A DNA stretch of 64,000 nucleotides from Siphlonurus alternatus. Taxonomy: Eukaryota; Arthropoda; Insecta; Ephemeroptera; Siphlonuridae. The notes under the pieces were generated by a model. It ran no database searches. It worked only from the letters and a program-made list of their open reading frames with translations, and was not told where the DNA came from. The stretch is from assembly GCA_949825025.1 (NCBI GenBank), contig OX463779.1, positions 28,796,539-28,860,538 of the forward strand, given 5' to 3'. The position numbers and the translations under genes were made by a program. Every line of letters begins with the position of its first letter. Position 1 is the first letter of the stretch. Positions 12,891-24,412 of the stretch are shown here, one piece after another.

Positions 12891-13560
12891 TGAAAGTTGA
12901 GTCAGTGTTTTTTGCTAGAATTGCTTGATTTTTTCCCCTTTAAAAATTCATAACTAATTTTTAAAAAATGATTGACATTTTTTTAAGTGTTTTCTGGTAG
13001 AGGATGATTCGGAATATTATGTTGAATTGAAATAATAAGAAAATGTATGTATTATCTCTCGTAATTTTTTGATTCGGAAGTAACCCCTTTATTTTTAACA
13101 TGGGGAACGTACCTGAGTTTGTTAATTCATCAGAATTCAACGAATTGAGATCGCTATTTTTTAATTGAACCCAAGGTTAGGGTACATTTGGTTCTTATCA
13201 TGTACATGTATTTTCAGAAATACTGAATTTCTACTTTAATACTAAAGTGGAATCGGTGTTTTGCTGTGAGAGCTTTTTGTTTACACTTCAAACATTCATA
13301 ATTAACTAATTTTTAAAAAATGATTGTCACTTTTTTAGTGTGTTTTCGGTTAGAGGACAGTTTAAAATATGTTAAATGTGAATTACAAGAAAAAATATGT
13401 ATTTTCTCTTCTTATTTTTGAATTTGAAAAATCTCTCATATACTCTCATATATCTCTCAAAATGGGGAAAGTAGTTAAGCTTAATAATTCACCATCGTCT
13501 CATTTCACAATTAATTTTTTTAAATTTGTTACTGTTGTGAAATATTTTAAAATTCATTAT
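12891..13560. repeat. Decayed satellite monomers flanking the array
   Basis: Diverged versions of the 345-bp monomer continue past the clean array. Landmarks such as AACATGGGGAACGTACC followed by AATTCATCAGAATTCAACG (about 13099-13141) and AAAATGGGGAAAGTAG then AATAATTCACCATCG (about 13458-13497) align with the monomer core. The divergence suggests old array-edge copies that escape homogenisation. Confidence 0.75.
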
Positions 13561-13776
13561 AATTTAAACTTTTTAATAAAATATAATATAAAATAAAATG
13601 TAAATATAAAAAATATATACATTTATGAATAAAATATAAAAAGTTTTGGCAGCACGTTTTATTCTGCAACTTATGCTGCAGTTTTGCATATTTGATACTT
13701 GTAGAACATTATTAAGTGTGTATTGAAACGTATTTTGAGAGTTTCCACCCCTTTCTATGCTGCCTCCTTCATTTTA

Positions 13777-13981
13777 ATCAATTTACCTAGATTTAGGGAT
13801 ATTTTTGTATGTTGGTACCCCTGCGATTCCCACACGTCGTGTGGATATCCACGTGGCTAACTTCACTGCGGTAACCCAGGCACCCAATGATTTGCAGAGT
13901 AGCACAAGTTGCCTAACTTTAGGGCGCCTTTCCATCAGAAAGTTTAAACAGTAATAAATTTCTTCAATTTTCTTTCTAATA
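13777..13981 (+). mobile_element. Possible 3' end of a retroelement
   Basis: A less AT-rich segment lacking an open frame runs directly into the tetranucleotide array through AATAAATAAATG. Non-LTR retrotransposons and SINEs often end in simple repeats, so this may be the 3' tail of one. No reverse transcriptase or pol III box was found, so the call rests on layout alone. Confidence 0.25.
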
Positions 13982-14271
13982 AATAAATGAATGAATGAAT
14001 GAATGAATGAATGAATGAATGAATGAATGAATGAATGAATGAATGAATGAATGAATGAATGAATGAATGAATGAATGAATGAATGAATGAATGAATGAAT
14101 GAATGAATGAATGAATGAATGAATGAATGAATGAATGAATGAATGAATGAATGAATGAATGAATGAATGAATGAATGAATGAATGAATGAATGAATGAAT
14201 GAATGAATGAATGAATGAATGAATGAATGAATGAATGAATGAATGAATGAATGAATGAATGAATGAATGAA

Positions 14272-14349
<78 letters not shown>
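13982..14349. repeat. (AATG)n microsatellite passing into (AAAT)n
   Basis: About 71 perfect copies of AATG run from roughly 13986 to 14270, switching without interruption to about 20 copies of AAAT to 14349. The sharp switch suggests one founder mutation followed by expansion. Confidence 0.97.
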
Positions 14350-14351
<2 letters not shown>

Positions 14352-14948
14352 AAAGAAAATCTTACTTCTTTAGCCCCAAAAATTTGGTATCACTTCTGGG
14401 CATTAAATTGAGTATTTTATTTATCTGGACCATCTGTGGTACTCAAGTTTTCTATTCCAATGAAGTTCTTAAAGTACTTAATAAATATGTTTAAGTTAAT
14501 AAATATTCTTTAAGTTTTAAGGTCATTTATAGGGCAACTGTTGTTTATAAAATTATATAGTATAAACTATAATGAGTTTCATAACCATATAACATTCATA
14601 TTTTATCATTTTATCTTCGTTTTTATTAAAATATGCAATTATTTCATTTGTTGATTACTACAATATTAAACAAAAAGTAGTTTATAATTAATTTTCATAA
14701 ACTAAATACAAAATTATATAATCAATGTACTTTATGTATTTCATTAGTTCGATCATTAGTGTACGTTTATGTTATCCCAAAGTACCCAAGCCCTAGGTAT
14801 TTTATATAGTTTATATAAAATAAACTATATAAGTTTACTATATATATAAACTATATATAAGTTTATATAGGTAAATAAGTGGACCAATTATTAATATTTT
14901 CAGGTTTTGAACCAATCGATGAAGTGCCAAATTTCAATTTCTATTCCA
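14350..14948. other. AT-rich spacer, no gene
   Basis: Only A/T-rich sequence with a local TATA-rich stretch around 14800-14870 is seen. Confidence 0.5.
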
Positions 14949-14956
14949 TTTCAAAC

Positions 14957-15140
14957 CAGGCGCGGATCCAGGGGGGGGGGGGGGGGACTGCAGCCTCTCC
15001 CGAAATTTTGAATTTAATATGAACAATATAGGCATTTTCCCAACTCCTAATTTTTTTCTTAACATTAGCCTTGTGAAAATTTGAAAAATTTTGAATTTGA
15101 AGATAGCCCCTCCCGAAATTTAATTCTAGATCCGCGCCTG
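14957..15140. mobile_element. hAT-type MITE with 8-bp target-site duplication
   Basis: The 184-bp element has inverted ends CAGGCGCGGATCCAG (14957-14971) and CTAGATCCGCGCCTG (15126-15140), matching at 14 of 15 positions. It is flanked on both sides by the 8-bp duplication TTTCAAAC (14949-14956 and 15141-15148). An 8-bp duplication and CAGG-type ends are hallmarks of the hAT superfamily. A 16-bp G run follows the left end. It has no coding capacity, so it must have moved with an enzyme supplied in trans. Confidence 0.9.
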
Positions 15141-15148
15141 TTTCAAAC

Positions 15149-17118
15149 TATCTAAGAAATACCTTGTGCCTGTGGACGTTGGTTTGAATTCTTCCCGCCT
15201 CACCTGGCGGATAAATTTTCAGCTCGTCCGTTCGTCCTCTCACAACCACCTCACTCGATCCTGAGATCTGCACGTGGAGACATCGCTGCCAGTGACGTAC
15301 GTAGCTGCTTTGATTTTTACTATTTTTATTTTGTGTCAATTTTTTCTTCTATTTGCTTTATGGTTGACTGCATTTATAAATTAAGGTAATTATTTGCTGA
15401 ATATAGAGTTTCAATTATTATTAAATATTTCTTTGCTATAATTTAAGTACGTGTGTCATCACAGGTGTCATATACCAGAGCGGTCTGGGTCTAAGAACAT
15501 TCTGGTCACACCAAACGAGTTTTTTAAATTTTCTATATTAAGTTGTATGAGAAAATATATGCATGTATCGTCTCTAAATCATGCATTTATTTTTTATTAG
15601 ATTAATATTTGCCACATACATATCGATACTAATTAATTCATTATTTTAACATTATTATAATATATTAAAATATAGACATAATTTGCCATGGATTCCACGT
15701 GCTCCTTTTAAAAGAACCCAGTTGATTTGCATAATATATACTTTATTGAAATAATGTTAATAATGCTGATAGAGTTATAAATATTCGATCGATGTGAATT
15801 CCAGTAAATATTTTTAAAGAAATATTTTGGTTATTGGCCCGGTATTTGAGCTTCATTCAGTATAATACTGTACCCTACATATAACGTGATCATGCATGGG
15901 GTATTTCAGGTATTTGTTTCGTACGTCGGACCAACTTATACATACTGCATAATAGAGATACTGACGTTTCTCTGATGCGCATAGTACAGCTAGTATAGTA
16001 ACATTCTTGAGGCGAGAGAATGCATGTGTCAGTGCATGATGGTAAGCACGCTGGACAAGCTCTGTTCAGCATGAACTGATGGCACAAAGATCATTGGGAT
16101 AGACTGGCGGGGTGATATCTATATAGTCACCCATCTTGTTGCTGACGCCGTCACGGCCGGGGTGCATGCATGGCTCGATTTTATTAAACTTGTTAGTTTC
16201 TCTCTCTTAAAAAGATATATGCCCCATATGCGAGCTTGAAGTTCGATTAGGGGGGTGATGGGTACAGAGATAAGGGATGAAAAGCTGGTGGCTGGTGTTC
16301 ACCGCCTGTTACGCGTCCCACAGCATTCGCTGAGGTCAGACTGAGGGAACCGTGGAAATTTAAACTTCTCAGTCGTCAAGATCCGACGAACGCATCGACT
16401 TTTTATCAATAGACCAAAGCTAGTAATGTTCAAAGCCTGATGAACTATGAACATTTTATCACTGCACTGGGTGGAAATAAGCAAGACCGCAAATTTACCC
16501 CAAGGAGCCTAGAGAGCAATGTAATTTTTACTTGAAACGGCCACGTTGCTTGATTTTGGTGTGATCTAACGAAATTTAAAATTTAAACATGCGCTAGTCA
16601 CACTCGTCATTGCACGACCGATAAATTTGATTTGTGAGTGCATTTATATATAAACTTTTATCTATAAATATAAAGGAAAATAAATGTGCATTATATTTCT
16701 ACTCTAATAAAAAAAAAATGCATTTAAACTTTTTTAAACACTTAAAAAAATATGATCTCTTTGTAAATAAACAATATTTGAATTAAAGAGTTTAAATTTA
16801 TAGGCATGGTAAATTTTTTTTTTTTTTTTTTTACTTACATATAAAAGTGCAATTATAAAATACATTAACAAAGATGCATTCACTATTGATCTCAAAGGAA
16901 TTTAATGCATTGCATCGATCGATACGTAATGCATTAAAATAATTTCACCCATAGTGGCCATAATATTTAAATAGTTTTTAAACAGTTTTATTTTTATTTT
17001 TGAATGATATATTGCATGGTATACAAAATTACATCCTATATTGGTATGATAGCGTAACTATTATAAAAATATATAATTTTGTTGTGATTTCTGGGACTTT
17101 GCGTTTGTTAATGTAGCA
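15149..17118. other. Intergenic region upstream of the coiled-coil gene
   Basis: No convincing gene. Two patches (about 15180-15300 and 15890-16500) are less AT-rich than the surroundings, but no spliced open frame could be built from them. They could hold 5' non-coding exons or promoter sequence of the gene starting at 17119; that is inference. Confidence 0.4.
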
Positions 17119-17568
17119 ATGGCACATTCCTGGGACCCCCTGGCGTTGAAGAAGGAGGTGCTCGAGACTCGGTACAAGCTGGAAGAGTCGCAGGAAAAGG
17201 AGCGGGAGGCGCAAGAAAAACTACGGGAGCGAGACCAAGTCGTAGCAGAGCTCAAACAACTAGCAGCACAACTGGTCAAGGAAAATGAAGATTTGCAGTC
17301 TGCCTTGCAGCAGCAGATTGAGGAGAAGAATGACAACAGACATAGTTCACATTCGTACTACATGAATTGTGAAAAGGAGCGCAAAGCAGAGATCTCTTTG
17401 CTGCGGGCCAAATACTTGGAAGAGAAGCAGACACTGCAAGCCCGCCTGACGAGTGCTGAAGAGATGTACGTGGAGAAGAGAGCCAAGGCCGCCGACAAAT
17501 ATGTCACGTTCATCCGCAAGCTGCGAAGCGAGAAACTGCAAGTGGAATTGACTTCGTTGGACAATCAG
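17119..17568 (+). CDS. Coiled-coil gene exon 1
   Basis: Encodes residues 1-150, starting MAHSWDPLALKKEV. Ends after CAG at a GTGTGA donor in phase 0. Confidence 0.65.
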
Positions 17569-18949
17569 GTGTGATATACGTGCATGCAGCTTATAGTTTT
17601 ATAAATTTTATTATAGGGGGGCACAATAGACTGATATATTATAAAACAACGAGATTTAAAAAAAATATATATAATTATATATTATACATATGGTATTTGA
17701 GTAAATATTAATTACTCGTATTGTAGGTCAAAGAGCTCGAGATAGCGTCTTCAGTACCTTCACTATATAATATGTTGACAGTAGAGCGTTTAAGTGTAAG
17801 TAAATTCTATTATAATTAAGTATTTGCGGTGTGAATTTTTGCAGAAGATGATCGCGGTCAAGGACGCTGAGTTGCAGGCCAAGGACGCTGAATTGCAGGA
17901 AAAGGTGCGCCAACTGAGGGCCAAGGATGCTGAACTGCAACAGAAGGACCGCCAGCTGGGGGAAACCACCGCCAAGAACAAGCTGCTACTCAAAGCCGCC
18001 GGCCATCAAGCTGCTCTGCAGGTGAACTGCAAAGAGGAGAAGCAGCAGATTCAGGATAAAAGGTAAATACTAAATTAATATATCATAACTTTATATAACG
18101 ATGTGGCAGATGCACCAGTTATTGTTTAAAAAAGTCTAATAGCCAACGATATTCCCATGGCAGAAGCAGAAGCGGCAGTACGTCCTGCTCACTCGGACCA
18201 ATCTCAATTTGATGATCGAATTAACATGCGAAATATAGTCCCGAACCATGTTAGTTTCATTATATTAATACATCATTTGAAATAATTTGAATATTAGGCC
18301 CATGCAGTCAATTGATTAATTTATACCATCCCAAAAGATTAATTATTTCTTTCCTTGATCCAAGAATTTTCTTACTTAACATTATTATTTTCAATCCTAT
18401 ATTTTTGTTAATTAATATATATATATATATATAATTAATTACGTATATAATATACAGTTTATTATATGTAAGGGGAATATATCATAAAAAATTATAGTGT
18501 AAATTTAGTAAATTATTATTAGTGTACACTGCATGCATGGTCACCTTAAAAAATTTCCCACTAGCAGCCTTTTGTTAATCACCATGCCCTGTGTTATTTT
18601 TATGGGCATGGTGATTAACACGGCTACAAATGGAAACTTTCCGAGGCGACGACTCACCGACGAGTGTTCCTTTTTCCAATGAATGTTATTATAGTTTTAC
18701 AGCTTTTATCTGTTTTTGTTATATTCCAGCCGGTCCAGCCCGCTGGTCTCTCCAGCCTGCTCTACCAGCACCAACGCCAGCACCTCGTCAGCAACGCCTG
18801 CCGCCACTACATCTCGTCCCAGCACCCTGAAGACCACTCCAGTGCGCACCGTGAAGATGGAGTCCGAAGAGAATAACTACAAGGTGGAGGTGTACGACCG
18901 CGCACGTTCCGCCGCAGCCAAAGTGATGAAACGGATGAAGCATCAGTAA
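17119..18949 (+). CDS. Four-exon coiled-coil protein, family not recognised
   Basis: The coding exons 17119-17568, 17727-17795, 17845-18062 and 18730-18949 join in phase through GT-AG introns into 318 codons. The protein is mainly helical heptad sequence rich in Glu, Lys, Gln and Leu. The first exon forms one long predicted coiled coil (residues about 8-70 and 85-150). The third exon repeats KDAELQ three times within a second coil. The tail is Ser/Thr/Pro/Ala-rich and ends in a basic helix (KVMKRMKHQ). There is no signal peptide, membrane span or enzyme motif, so it is probably a cytoplasmic or nuclear scaffold or dimerisation protein; nothing more can be said. The ATG at 17119 follows GTAGCA, so an upstream exon is possible. 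A candidate poly(A) signal, AATAAA, lies near 19094. Confidence 0.65.
17727..17795 (+). CDS. Coiled-coil gene exon 2
   Basis: A 69-bp exon of 23 codons between acceptor TTGTAG and donor GTAAGT, in phase 0 on both sides. It is the least certain exon: skipping it would also keep the frame. Confidence 0.5.
17845..18062 (+). CDS. Coiled-coil gene exon 3
   Basis: Acceptor TTTTTGCAG, donor GTAAAT, ending in phase 2. Carries the KDAELQ repeats. The three repeats are alike in DNA too, suggesting short internal duplication. Confidence 0.65.
18730..18949 (+). CDS. Coiled-coil gene exon 4 with stop
   Basis: Acceptor ATATTCCAG; the split codon completes as AGC (Ser). The exon encodes the Ser/Thr/Pro-rich tail and basic end and stops at TAA 18947-18949. 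Confidence 0.6.
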
Positions 18950-19746
18950 GCAGGACAGCTCGATCTTTATATTAACTGCATCAGGCATTTTATACCGATT
19001 TGACATATAAATACATTCTAAAAAAATTACCATTCAAAATTTTCAAGATAAAAAAAAAAAAAAAAAAAAAAACGCTGAATATTTTGAAATGGCAAAATAA
19101 AATGACAAGCTCAATTAATTATTATTATTTCAATTTGGAAATATGAATCAATATTATACTTGATCGATCCTGATCTAACTTATAATATATAGATTTTATA
19201 ACCGCATATGTGATGACCTTTTGTTTTGAATGTATTTTGTTATATCTTTAACTGCAGAATGATCATTATAAAATTATTTTCTTTAATTTTGGTGGCGAAA
19301 TTAAACTTTGCAGCTTATTGTGCCAAAATTCAGAATTCTTCTTCAATTCATTGTGCTTATAAAAACAATTAATATATGTTTATATAATTGTTAATCATAG
19401 GTTAATTAATATTATTAATCCATGATAACAACGTAATATATAATGACACACATTTTATTGAACTATAACTGCAACCCTGATGTGAGACTCCAATATATAT
19501 ACAAGTCAACATGATATGGCAAAATCAATTTATCTGCTAGTTGCATGTCCTCATTTTTTTTATTTAAATTTTTGTTTCGTACTGCAATTTTAGAGAATTA
19601 TAGAGCCTTTTATTAATTCGCAGACAATTAAGACAAGTATAGAGCTGGCTGGTCTCTAATTGTAGTTTTTTATATCTTTATTATTAGTTTTAGTTATTAG
19701 TCATCGATCAGAATTCTTTGTGCCGAGAGTTAAAATATAATATGTC
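18950..19746. other. 3' flank of the coiled-coil gene, AT-rich
   Basis: Presumed 3' untranslated sequence, then AT-rich DNA with a poly(A) run at about 19050-19071. No gene seen. Confidence 0.5.
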
Positions 19747-19749
19747 TTA

Positions 19750-22312
19750 CCCTGCTGAAATTTCTTGAACAAGATCTTGTACAAGTCTTGAACAAGTTTT
19801 GACCAAGATCTTGAGCAATAATCTTGCCAAGATCTTGGCAAGATCTTGGCAAGATCTTGCGCAAGATCTTGGCAAGATCTTGGCAAGATCTTGGCAAGAT
19901 CTTGTGCAAGATCTTGGCAAGATATTTTCTTGTGGAAGATCTTGGTAAGATTATTTCTCAAGATCTTGGTCAAAACTCAAAACTTGTCCAAGACTTGCAC
20001 AAGATCTTGGTCAAAACTTCTTCAAGACTTGCGCAAATTTTGCCCAAGATCTTGAGCCCAAATAATCTTATCAAGATCTTGCCAAGATCTTGGCAAGATC
20101 TTGCGCAAGATCTTGGTAAGATCTTGTGCAAGATCTTGGCAAGATATTTTCTTGTGCAAGATCCTGGTAACATTATTGGGGCTCAAGATCTTTCACAAGA
20201 CTTGCAACTGATTTGTACTTGAAAAAATTTGTGTAAGTAAATGCAAGATCTTGACAAGATTTTCAAGATTTGGTTGCAAGATGTGGTACCTAATAGAAAC
20301 CTCACAGTCGTCACATACATTTATCCATCATCTGAAAAAAAATAAAGAGTTTAATTAGTTTTTTTCTGGTATGCATAGTACATAATAGTTTTCGTTATAA
20401 GTTCGGCAGTTGTCTTGCTGGTTTCCTTTCTGTGGATATTCATCATCCTGCTTCATCTCTCCGCTCAGCGCACAATGAATCCTCTCACTCTATCCATGCA
20501 CGTACGCAACGGCTAGGCCTGCGGAACCTGGGGATCAAAGACATATTTAAAGGATATTCGATAAAATTAGACATGCAAGATCTTGCTCAAGACAATTGCA
20601 AAAGGTATTGTGCAAATCTTGCCCAAGATCTTGCCCAAGATCTTGCCCAAGATCTTGCTCAAGAATTTTGAGCAGGGATGCATTATATACAGTATATATT
20701 TAAATGCATGATTAACAATTTTTGTACTGTAAAACAAATTTAAACACTTCACTACTGTACAACGATGTTAATTTAATACATATACAACCACAATTTATTG
20801 CATTAACTTAAATGCATGCATATTATATAATATGCATACACAGTATGCATACATTGCAGTACTTAGTATACATACCTTTATCAACTTTATACAAACCAAA
20901 TACTGCTATGCCATTGATTTATGCACACAACAGCCAAGTTTTGTCGATCTGGTATGGTTGTCGAATCCTTGATCAGAATCCATCACATCCCGGCCATGTT
21001 TGCAAGCCGCTCAGCAAGCAGGAAGCAGGTCAAGCCATCGAAATGTCATTAAAAAAACAGACAATTTTGTGTGAGCTTAACAATATATTAAACAAAAACA
21101 ACTATACATAAGTTAAAGCTTACCTGGAACTGTGTAATAACTACTAATTAGCACAAAAACACACAAAATCTTAATGTTTCTTCACCAGCTTCAATTTTCA
21201 CCAACCGTCCATCTTAACTCTTATAAAAAAACGGTCATGCGCATTGCATTTGTTTCACATCGTCCACTTGCGCAGTCCACTTGCGCAATGAAAACGCGCG
21301 CAAGATTTCTTCTTGCTCAAGTCTATTACTTGCAATGCTCAAGATAAAAAATCTTGGGTAAGAAAAAACTTTTTGAACAAGATTGTCATTTTAAACATGA
21401 TGGTAACTTGTCCAAGAAATAATATTGAGATAAATATGAAAACATGTTGAAGATTTTTTCTTGCTCAAGATTAAATCTTGCGTAAGAAACGATTTCTTGA
21501 ACAAGATTGTCATTTTAATCAAGATGATAACTTCTCCAAGAAATAATACTTAGAAAAATATGAAAAATTGTGTAAGATTTTTTCTTGCTCAAGTCTATTA
21601 CTTGCTCAAGATGTAAATCTTGAGTACGAAATGACTTCTTGAACAAGATTGTCATTTTAAACAAGACGGTAACTTGCCCAAGAAATAATCTTGAGATAAA
21701 TATGAAAAAGTTTGTAAGATTTCTTTCTTGCTCAAGTCTATTACTTGCCCAAGATATGAAACTTGACTATGAAATGACTTCTTGAACAAGATTGTCGTTT
21801 TAAACAAGACGGTAACTTCTACAAGAAATAATCTTGAGAAAAATATGAAAACTTGTTTAAGATTTTTTTCTTGAGCAAGTTAATTACTTGCCAAGATGTT
21901 GTTCTTGCGTAAAAAATGACTTCTTGAACAAGATTACCATCGTGCGCAAGACGGTAACTAGCTCAAGAAATAATCTTGAGATAAATTCGAAAACACGAGC
22001 AAGATTTTCTATCTTGCAAAGAATATTTTCTTGCGCAAGTGAGTTTCTTGTTAAGATTGTGATCTTGCGTAAGAAATGACGTCTTGAATAAGATTATTAT
22101 CTTGCTCAAGATCTTGTTGAACCAAAAATATCTTATTTTGTAATTTTTTTCACATTTTTGGCTAAAATATTATTTTTAGAAGGATAATATCCAATAATAA
22201 TATTACAGACCAGCACTCAACCCTGTTGCGCCTCTTTCTTGGTCTTCTCGTGTTTACTTGGCAAGATCTTGTCAAGATCTTGCAAAGATATGCTCAAGAT
22301 TTTTGAGCAGGG
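19750..22312. mobile_element. Non-autonomous DNA element built of CAAGATCTTG palindromes
   Basis: The left end is CCCTGCTGAAATTTCTTG (19750-19767) and the right end is CAAGATTTTTGAGCAGGG (22295-22312), inverted matches at 15 of 18 positions. TTA lies immediately outside both ends (19747-19749 and 22313-22315), which fits the 3-bp TWA duplication of PIF/Harbinger elements. A second copy of the right end (20660-20677, AGCAGGG) suggests a composite or nested structure. The interior is dominated by the 10-bp palindrome CAAGATCTTG and close variants at 19780-20300 and 20575-20665, plus a tandem block at 21300-22120. No transposase is present; open frames inside are translations of the repeat. Confidence 0.65.
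21300..22120. repeat. About six diverged tandem copies of a ~142-bp unit
   Basis: The landmark TTGAACAAGATTGTC recurs near 21373, 21497, 21639 and 21782, with weaker copies near 21923 and 22083. Spacing is mostly 141-143 bp. Each unit includes CTTGCTCAAG and AAGAAATAATCTTGAGA, so it is itself made of half-palindromes related to CAAGATCTTG. Confidence 0.75.
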
Positions 22313-22315
22313 TTA

Positions 22316-23544
22316 AATTTAAAAGAAAAGGAAAATATAATAAAAAAAAAAAAAAAAAAAATGCATCAGCTAGGATGGATGTCACCCTTCCTGCATGCAT
22401 CTTTCAGGAACTTAATTGCCATGTCCTCCTTAGATTTTCATATTGGATAATATTGTTAAAGTTAAATTTTATTTTTATATTTTTTTTCTCCCCTACATTT
22501 TTTTCTATATTCTTTTCTCGTCTTTTTTTTTTTTTTTTTTTTAATACAGAGTATATTTTATTAATGATCAAGTTATATAACTATTATCATCATGATTAAT
22601 ATGGTCATTATGGTCATCAATTAATATACACATTTAATTAAAATAATATAGATATTAAAAAGTATCAAAATTTCGAAGTGTCATAAAATTAATATTTTCA
22701 AATGCTAAATTTTGATTATTTAAAATTAGAGTAAATTGTGCATTTATTTTTTATCTTAAAACGACAACATGTAATATATTATAGCACTCTAGATTTCAAA
22801 GCTGCGTATATATGCAATATTGGGGATGAACACACAAAAACAAAATACACCTTAATTGCACTGCGTTGATAGCATTAAATTAAAATATAATATATATATT
22901 ATACATTTAAGTTTTATATTGAGAGGTGTTATGATTGAGACCACGCGTACTCTATATAGTTGACCTATAAATATTGATAACTTTTTAAATCATGTGCCTC
23001 GAATCTTGTGGAGGACAAATGTTTAATTTTAGATTATAATATTTATCTAGATTTTTCTTTGCACGCAATTAAAATTAAGTTTTTTCTTATTTCTTTCAAA
23101 TTTGTTATTTTTTTTTAATTGTGTACTCTGCTGCAAGTAGCTAGTTTAAATAAGCAACTTTTTGAAACATAAATTAAAATATTAGAAATAATGCTTATAA
23201 ATAGAATAAAAATTTAAAAAAAAAAAGCTAAAATTTTATTTTATTATTTTTGAAATATATAATATGGTGACTACACGGGTTTCCGGACATTGCATTTATT
23301 AAATGCTAATTAATAAATATTGTCTTATTTTCTTTCACTTCATCACCATCTATGCATGGCTTTTAAACCGCCGTGTTTTGTTTGCCGGACCCTGACACGT
23401 ACATAATATTATATATTCCTTATAAATAAGTTGTCCTAGATAATATATATATATAATATATATATATATAAATATATTATATATATCCTACTTCTTTTTG
23501 AATGCCTCCTGCATTGATCTTTTGGGTTATAGACATGATTTATT
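22316..23544. other. AT-rich spacer, no gene
   Basis: Poly(A) and poly(T) tracts (about 22342-22360 and 22525-22542) and TATA repeats, but no recognised gene or element. Confidence 0.5.
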
Positions 23545-24295
23545 AGCTCAATCAAAAGAGGTGGTCAAAAAATATACAGCTTAGATGAGCTAGTCGACCT
23601 GTGAATTTTAAGCAATATTTTTTATGCTAATGGATTTAAAAAGATCAGATGGCATAGTGGATGAAGTTATTGGACTGTTAGGTTAAACAAGTGGCGAAAC
23701 ATATGACGCTCGTAAACAATTTTTAAATCATTGTTTGTTTATTAAGGGGAAGGTATTATATAACACATACCTAATGTTAGAAAAAGTCCCATGTGTACAT
23801 GAAAATTATGAAAAAAATTAAAATATTCTCCTCTACACCCCCTACCAGTAGCTATAAAAATTTCAGGTACACAAATTCAAGGTGGTTTTTGAGTTATGAA
23901 TTTTTAAAGTTGACTATCCTTTAACATGGAGAAATGAAACTTCCATGTTAAATTAGAGAAATTAATTCATAATTTAAAAATTAGATTTAATTTTTATAAC
24001 TGTTATTTAGCTACTGATAGGGGATGTAGAGGAGAACATTTTAATTTTTTTTAATAATTTTCATGTTTCTTTTTTTAACATTGGGCGTGTTACCTTAAGT
24101 ACCCTTAAGTGCCCATAACAAAGTAACAGCGATGCGGATGGAGCCTCCAGGTTCTGTGACTCCCTTAAATCTCTGATTTAAACATAATGCGCTCAATTTG
24201 TTATTTTTTTTTTATAGAGCGGTGCTCATATAAAATAATAACAATAAAATTCTTTGGCATATTTTTCAACATCCTCTTTTGATTGAGTTAATGAA
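23545..24295. mobile_element. MITE (family B) with a second inverted element inside
   Basis: Inverted ends TTAGCTCAATCAAAAGAGG (about 23545) and CCTCTTTTGATTGAGTTAA (ending about 24293) bound roughly 750 bp. The middle (about 23742-24110) carries its own inverted structure: CTCCTCTACACCCCCTACC near 23828 is mirrored by a GGGGATGTAGAGGAG segment near 24019. This looks like one MITE inserted in another. The outer ends match the element at about 57347-57768. Confidence 0.7.
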
Positions 24296-24339
24296 AAAAT
24301 GAAACCCCATGCAGCAGCTCATTCTTCAGTACAGTACCA

Positions 24340-24340
<1 letters not shown>

Positions 24341-24410
<70 letters not shown>
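24341..24410. repeat. (TA)n microsatellite
   Basis: About 35 uninterrupted TA units. Confidence 0.97.

Positions 24411-24412
<2 letters not shown>

Noticed and set aside
19701..20222. Frames of the KILARSWQDL type on both strands
   Set aside because: Translation of the CAAGATCTTG palindrome, which reads similarly on either strand.
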